Positions 62,980 through 64,000 of a stretch of 64,000 nt of DNA are shown here, in pieces. Location of the stretch: the NCBI RefSeq assembly GCF_017744655.1, contig NZ_JAGIAW010000006.1, positions 1 through 64,000 on the forward strand, written 5' to 3'. This DNA comes from Devosia sp. GTDB taxonomy: Bacteria; Pseudomonadota; Alphaproteobacteria; Rhizobiales; Devosiaceae. The position numbers were made by a program, and so were the translations under genes. The stretch's first letter is position 1. Each line of letters opens with the position of its first letter. A model generated the notes under the pieces. The model saw only the letters and a program-made list of their open reading frames with translations, was not told the DNA's origin and did no database searches.

Positions 62980-64000
62980 TCAGGTGACGGTCAGTGCGCC
63001 AGTGGCCACTGGGCTTGCTGCAACGCCCGAGCCGTTTATGGCAACGATCCAGCCGTACCGGGTGCCGGCGGAAATGCCGGTGATGATGCGATTGTCGGCA
63101 GCGTTGGGAGCGCCGTATTCCGTGGCTGCCAGCGTGGCGCCGGTCATGGTGTTGCTAGTGTTCCAATAGAGGCGCGCCCCGACGTAGTTGACGCTGTTGG
63201 GAGCGGTCCAATTGAACGTGATCTGCCCCGCTCCGCCGCTCGCCGAGACGCCAGTAACAACACCTGGGGGCGTCGGATCAGCGACGGCAGTGAGGATCTG
63301 ATAGTCCGTCCACTCGGAGCGCGCCCCAGCGGACCATGTCCGCGCTCGGAACTTGTACTGCACACCGTCGGCGAGAACGTTTGTCCTGACACTGATCTGC
63401 CCCGCGTCTCCAGTGACAGATTGCGCCGTGCCGCCTGCAGTCGGCTCCCATTGAACCTGGTATTGGAACGTTTCGCTCTGCAGGGTGAATGTGGCCTCAC
63501 CAAATGCGGCAGAGGCACCGCCTCCAACATCTTCCGTCTGGATTGTGACGGCAAAATCCTCAGGCTGCGGAACGCCTTCCGGCTCAACTGGAGTGACATT
63601 GGCACCCGGAATGCCCTCTTCGGTCACCGCGTTGAACTCGTAGAGATCGAAGGGCACGACGATCCCCTCGAACTCCATCGTCAAGCCTCGCAGCGACATC
63701 TTGGGCTGGCCGATGATCTCGACAATCGCCTCATCCATCTTCGGCGGCACGTGGACCCTGACGAAGCGCCGATAGGGAACCAACTTCGCCGGTTCGTAGT
63801 GCGCCTTGACGGTTACCCGTGGGGCGTTAGCGCGGATGTATGCCAATTTCTGGATGCGGGCACAGTGGTTGTGCCGCTGGACCGCCTGGTTTCCTACGGT
63901 CTTGGTGCGCTCATCATCGGTAGGATAGGGCACTCCATAGATAGCCGCATCAGCGGTATTGAAGCCCTTTTCAGGGTCAGTGTACCGGCCACGCACAGCG
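62980..64000 (-). CDS. Phage tail-tip/host-specificity protein, C-terminal part with FN3-like domains (5' end outside window)
   Basis: The frame is open through the right edge; at least 339 residues are seen, and a GTG near 63996 is unlikely to be the true start. The visible part resembles the C-terminus of lambda J-like or GTA-like tail-tip proteins: a region with VRVHVPPKMDEAIVEIIG and MEFEGIVVPFDLYEFNAV, followed by two fibronectin type III-like domains (FQYQVQWEPTAGGTAQSVTG; GVSASGGAGQITFNWTAPNS). It lies upstream of the tailspike gene, the usual order for tail-tip and receptor-binding genes. Confidence 0.85.
   Translation of the reverse strand, partial: AVRGRYTDPEKGFNTADAAIYGVPYPTDDERTKTVGNQAVQRHNHCARIQKLAYIRANAPRVTVKAHYEPAKLVPYRRFVRVHVPPKMDEAIVEIIGQPKMSLRGLTMEFEGIVVPFDLYEFNAVTEEGIPGANVTPVEPEGVPQPEDFAVTIQTEDVGGGASAAFGEATFTLQSETFQYQVQWEPTAGGTAQSVTGDAGQISVRTNVLADGVQYKFRARTWSAGARSEWTDYQILTAVADPTPPGVVTGVSASGGAGQITFNWTAPNSVNYVGARLYWNTSNTMTGATLAATEYGAPNAADNRIITGISAGTRYGWIVAINGSGVAASPVATGALTVT

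Noticed and set aside
1-64000. CRISPR arrays, insertion sequences and rRNA genes
   Set aside because: No regularly spaced direct repeats, transposase text or rRNA sequence was seen in the window.

Overview
The window looks like a chromosomal segment of a high-GC alphaproteobacterium of the order Hyphomicrobiales, most likely Devosia or a relative. The evidence is the alphaproteobacterial SOS box form (GTTC-N7-GTTC), candidate RirA-type iron boxes (TGA-N9-TCA), a DUF2842 protein, a Rhizobiales-like gene set around hom-glpX-recJ, and a CtaA/COX15 of alphaproteobacterial type. The genus is an inference from gene content and was not tested.

Layout. 1-8466 (minus) is one giant gene, cut by the window edge, for a secreted animal-type haem peroxidase carrying many RTX calcium-binding repeats. 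It is divergent from a NarL-type two-component pair (8831-10859), and three copies of a TGGCTAG heptamer lie between them. 10861-12410 holds a GlxA-family regulator and a cysteine hydrolase. dinB (12518-13774) has an SOS box. A possible 30-residue small ORF with its own terminator sits at 13927-14052. 14058-17915 is a complete Fe-siderophore/haem/B12-type ABC importer behind an IRO-like box. Next come cfa, recJ, a GNAT acetyltransferase, glpX and a homoserine dehydrogenase with an unusual N-terminal extension. Two tandem iron-type solute-binding proteins follow, again with an IRO-like box, then rlmC and an aminotransferase.

29817-37459 contains a GT1 glycosyltransferase, two SdpI-like membrane proteins (one with an SdpR-like ArsR repressor and twin operator-like palindromes), a dicarboxylate symporter, rplM-rpsI, ctaA and a DUF2842 gene. 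37548-45757 is an exopolysaccharide cluster: deacetylase, Wzz/Wzc-like protein without a visible Walker A, Wza-like lipoprotein, GT4, a polyprenyl-phosphate sugar transferase and an O-antigen ligase/polymerase-like protein. It ends at a tRNA-Pro(GGG).

To the right of the tRNA the content becomes accessory. There are two LuxR-type regulators (one with a degenerate receiver), small hypotheticals, a DUF2442 protein, an SRAP/YedK protein, and an SOS-boxed dnaE2 without imuA/imuB beside it. From 54277 to the right edge lies the end of a prophage late region, read right to left: tail-tip protein with FN3-like domains, parallel beta-helix tailspike, a fused membrane/Rossmann protein, a small gene overlapping an SDH-type Clp-fold protease, a GH108 endolysin and three small membrane proteins. 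The protease and the fused membrane protein look like cargo between tail and lysis genes. No integrase or attachment site is visible.

The most interesting items are the prophage cargo block with its Shine-Dalgarno-sequestering hairpin before a 49-codon ORF, the peroxidase-RTX protein with its three-heptamer operator, the split SOS mutagenesis genes, and two iron loci that share an operator-like motif.
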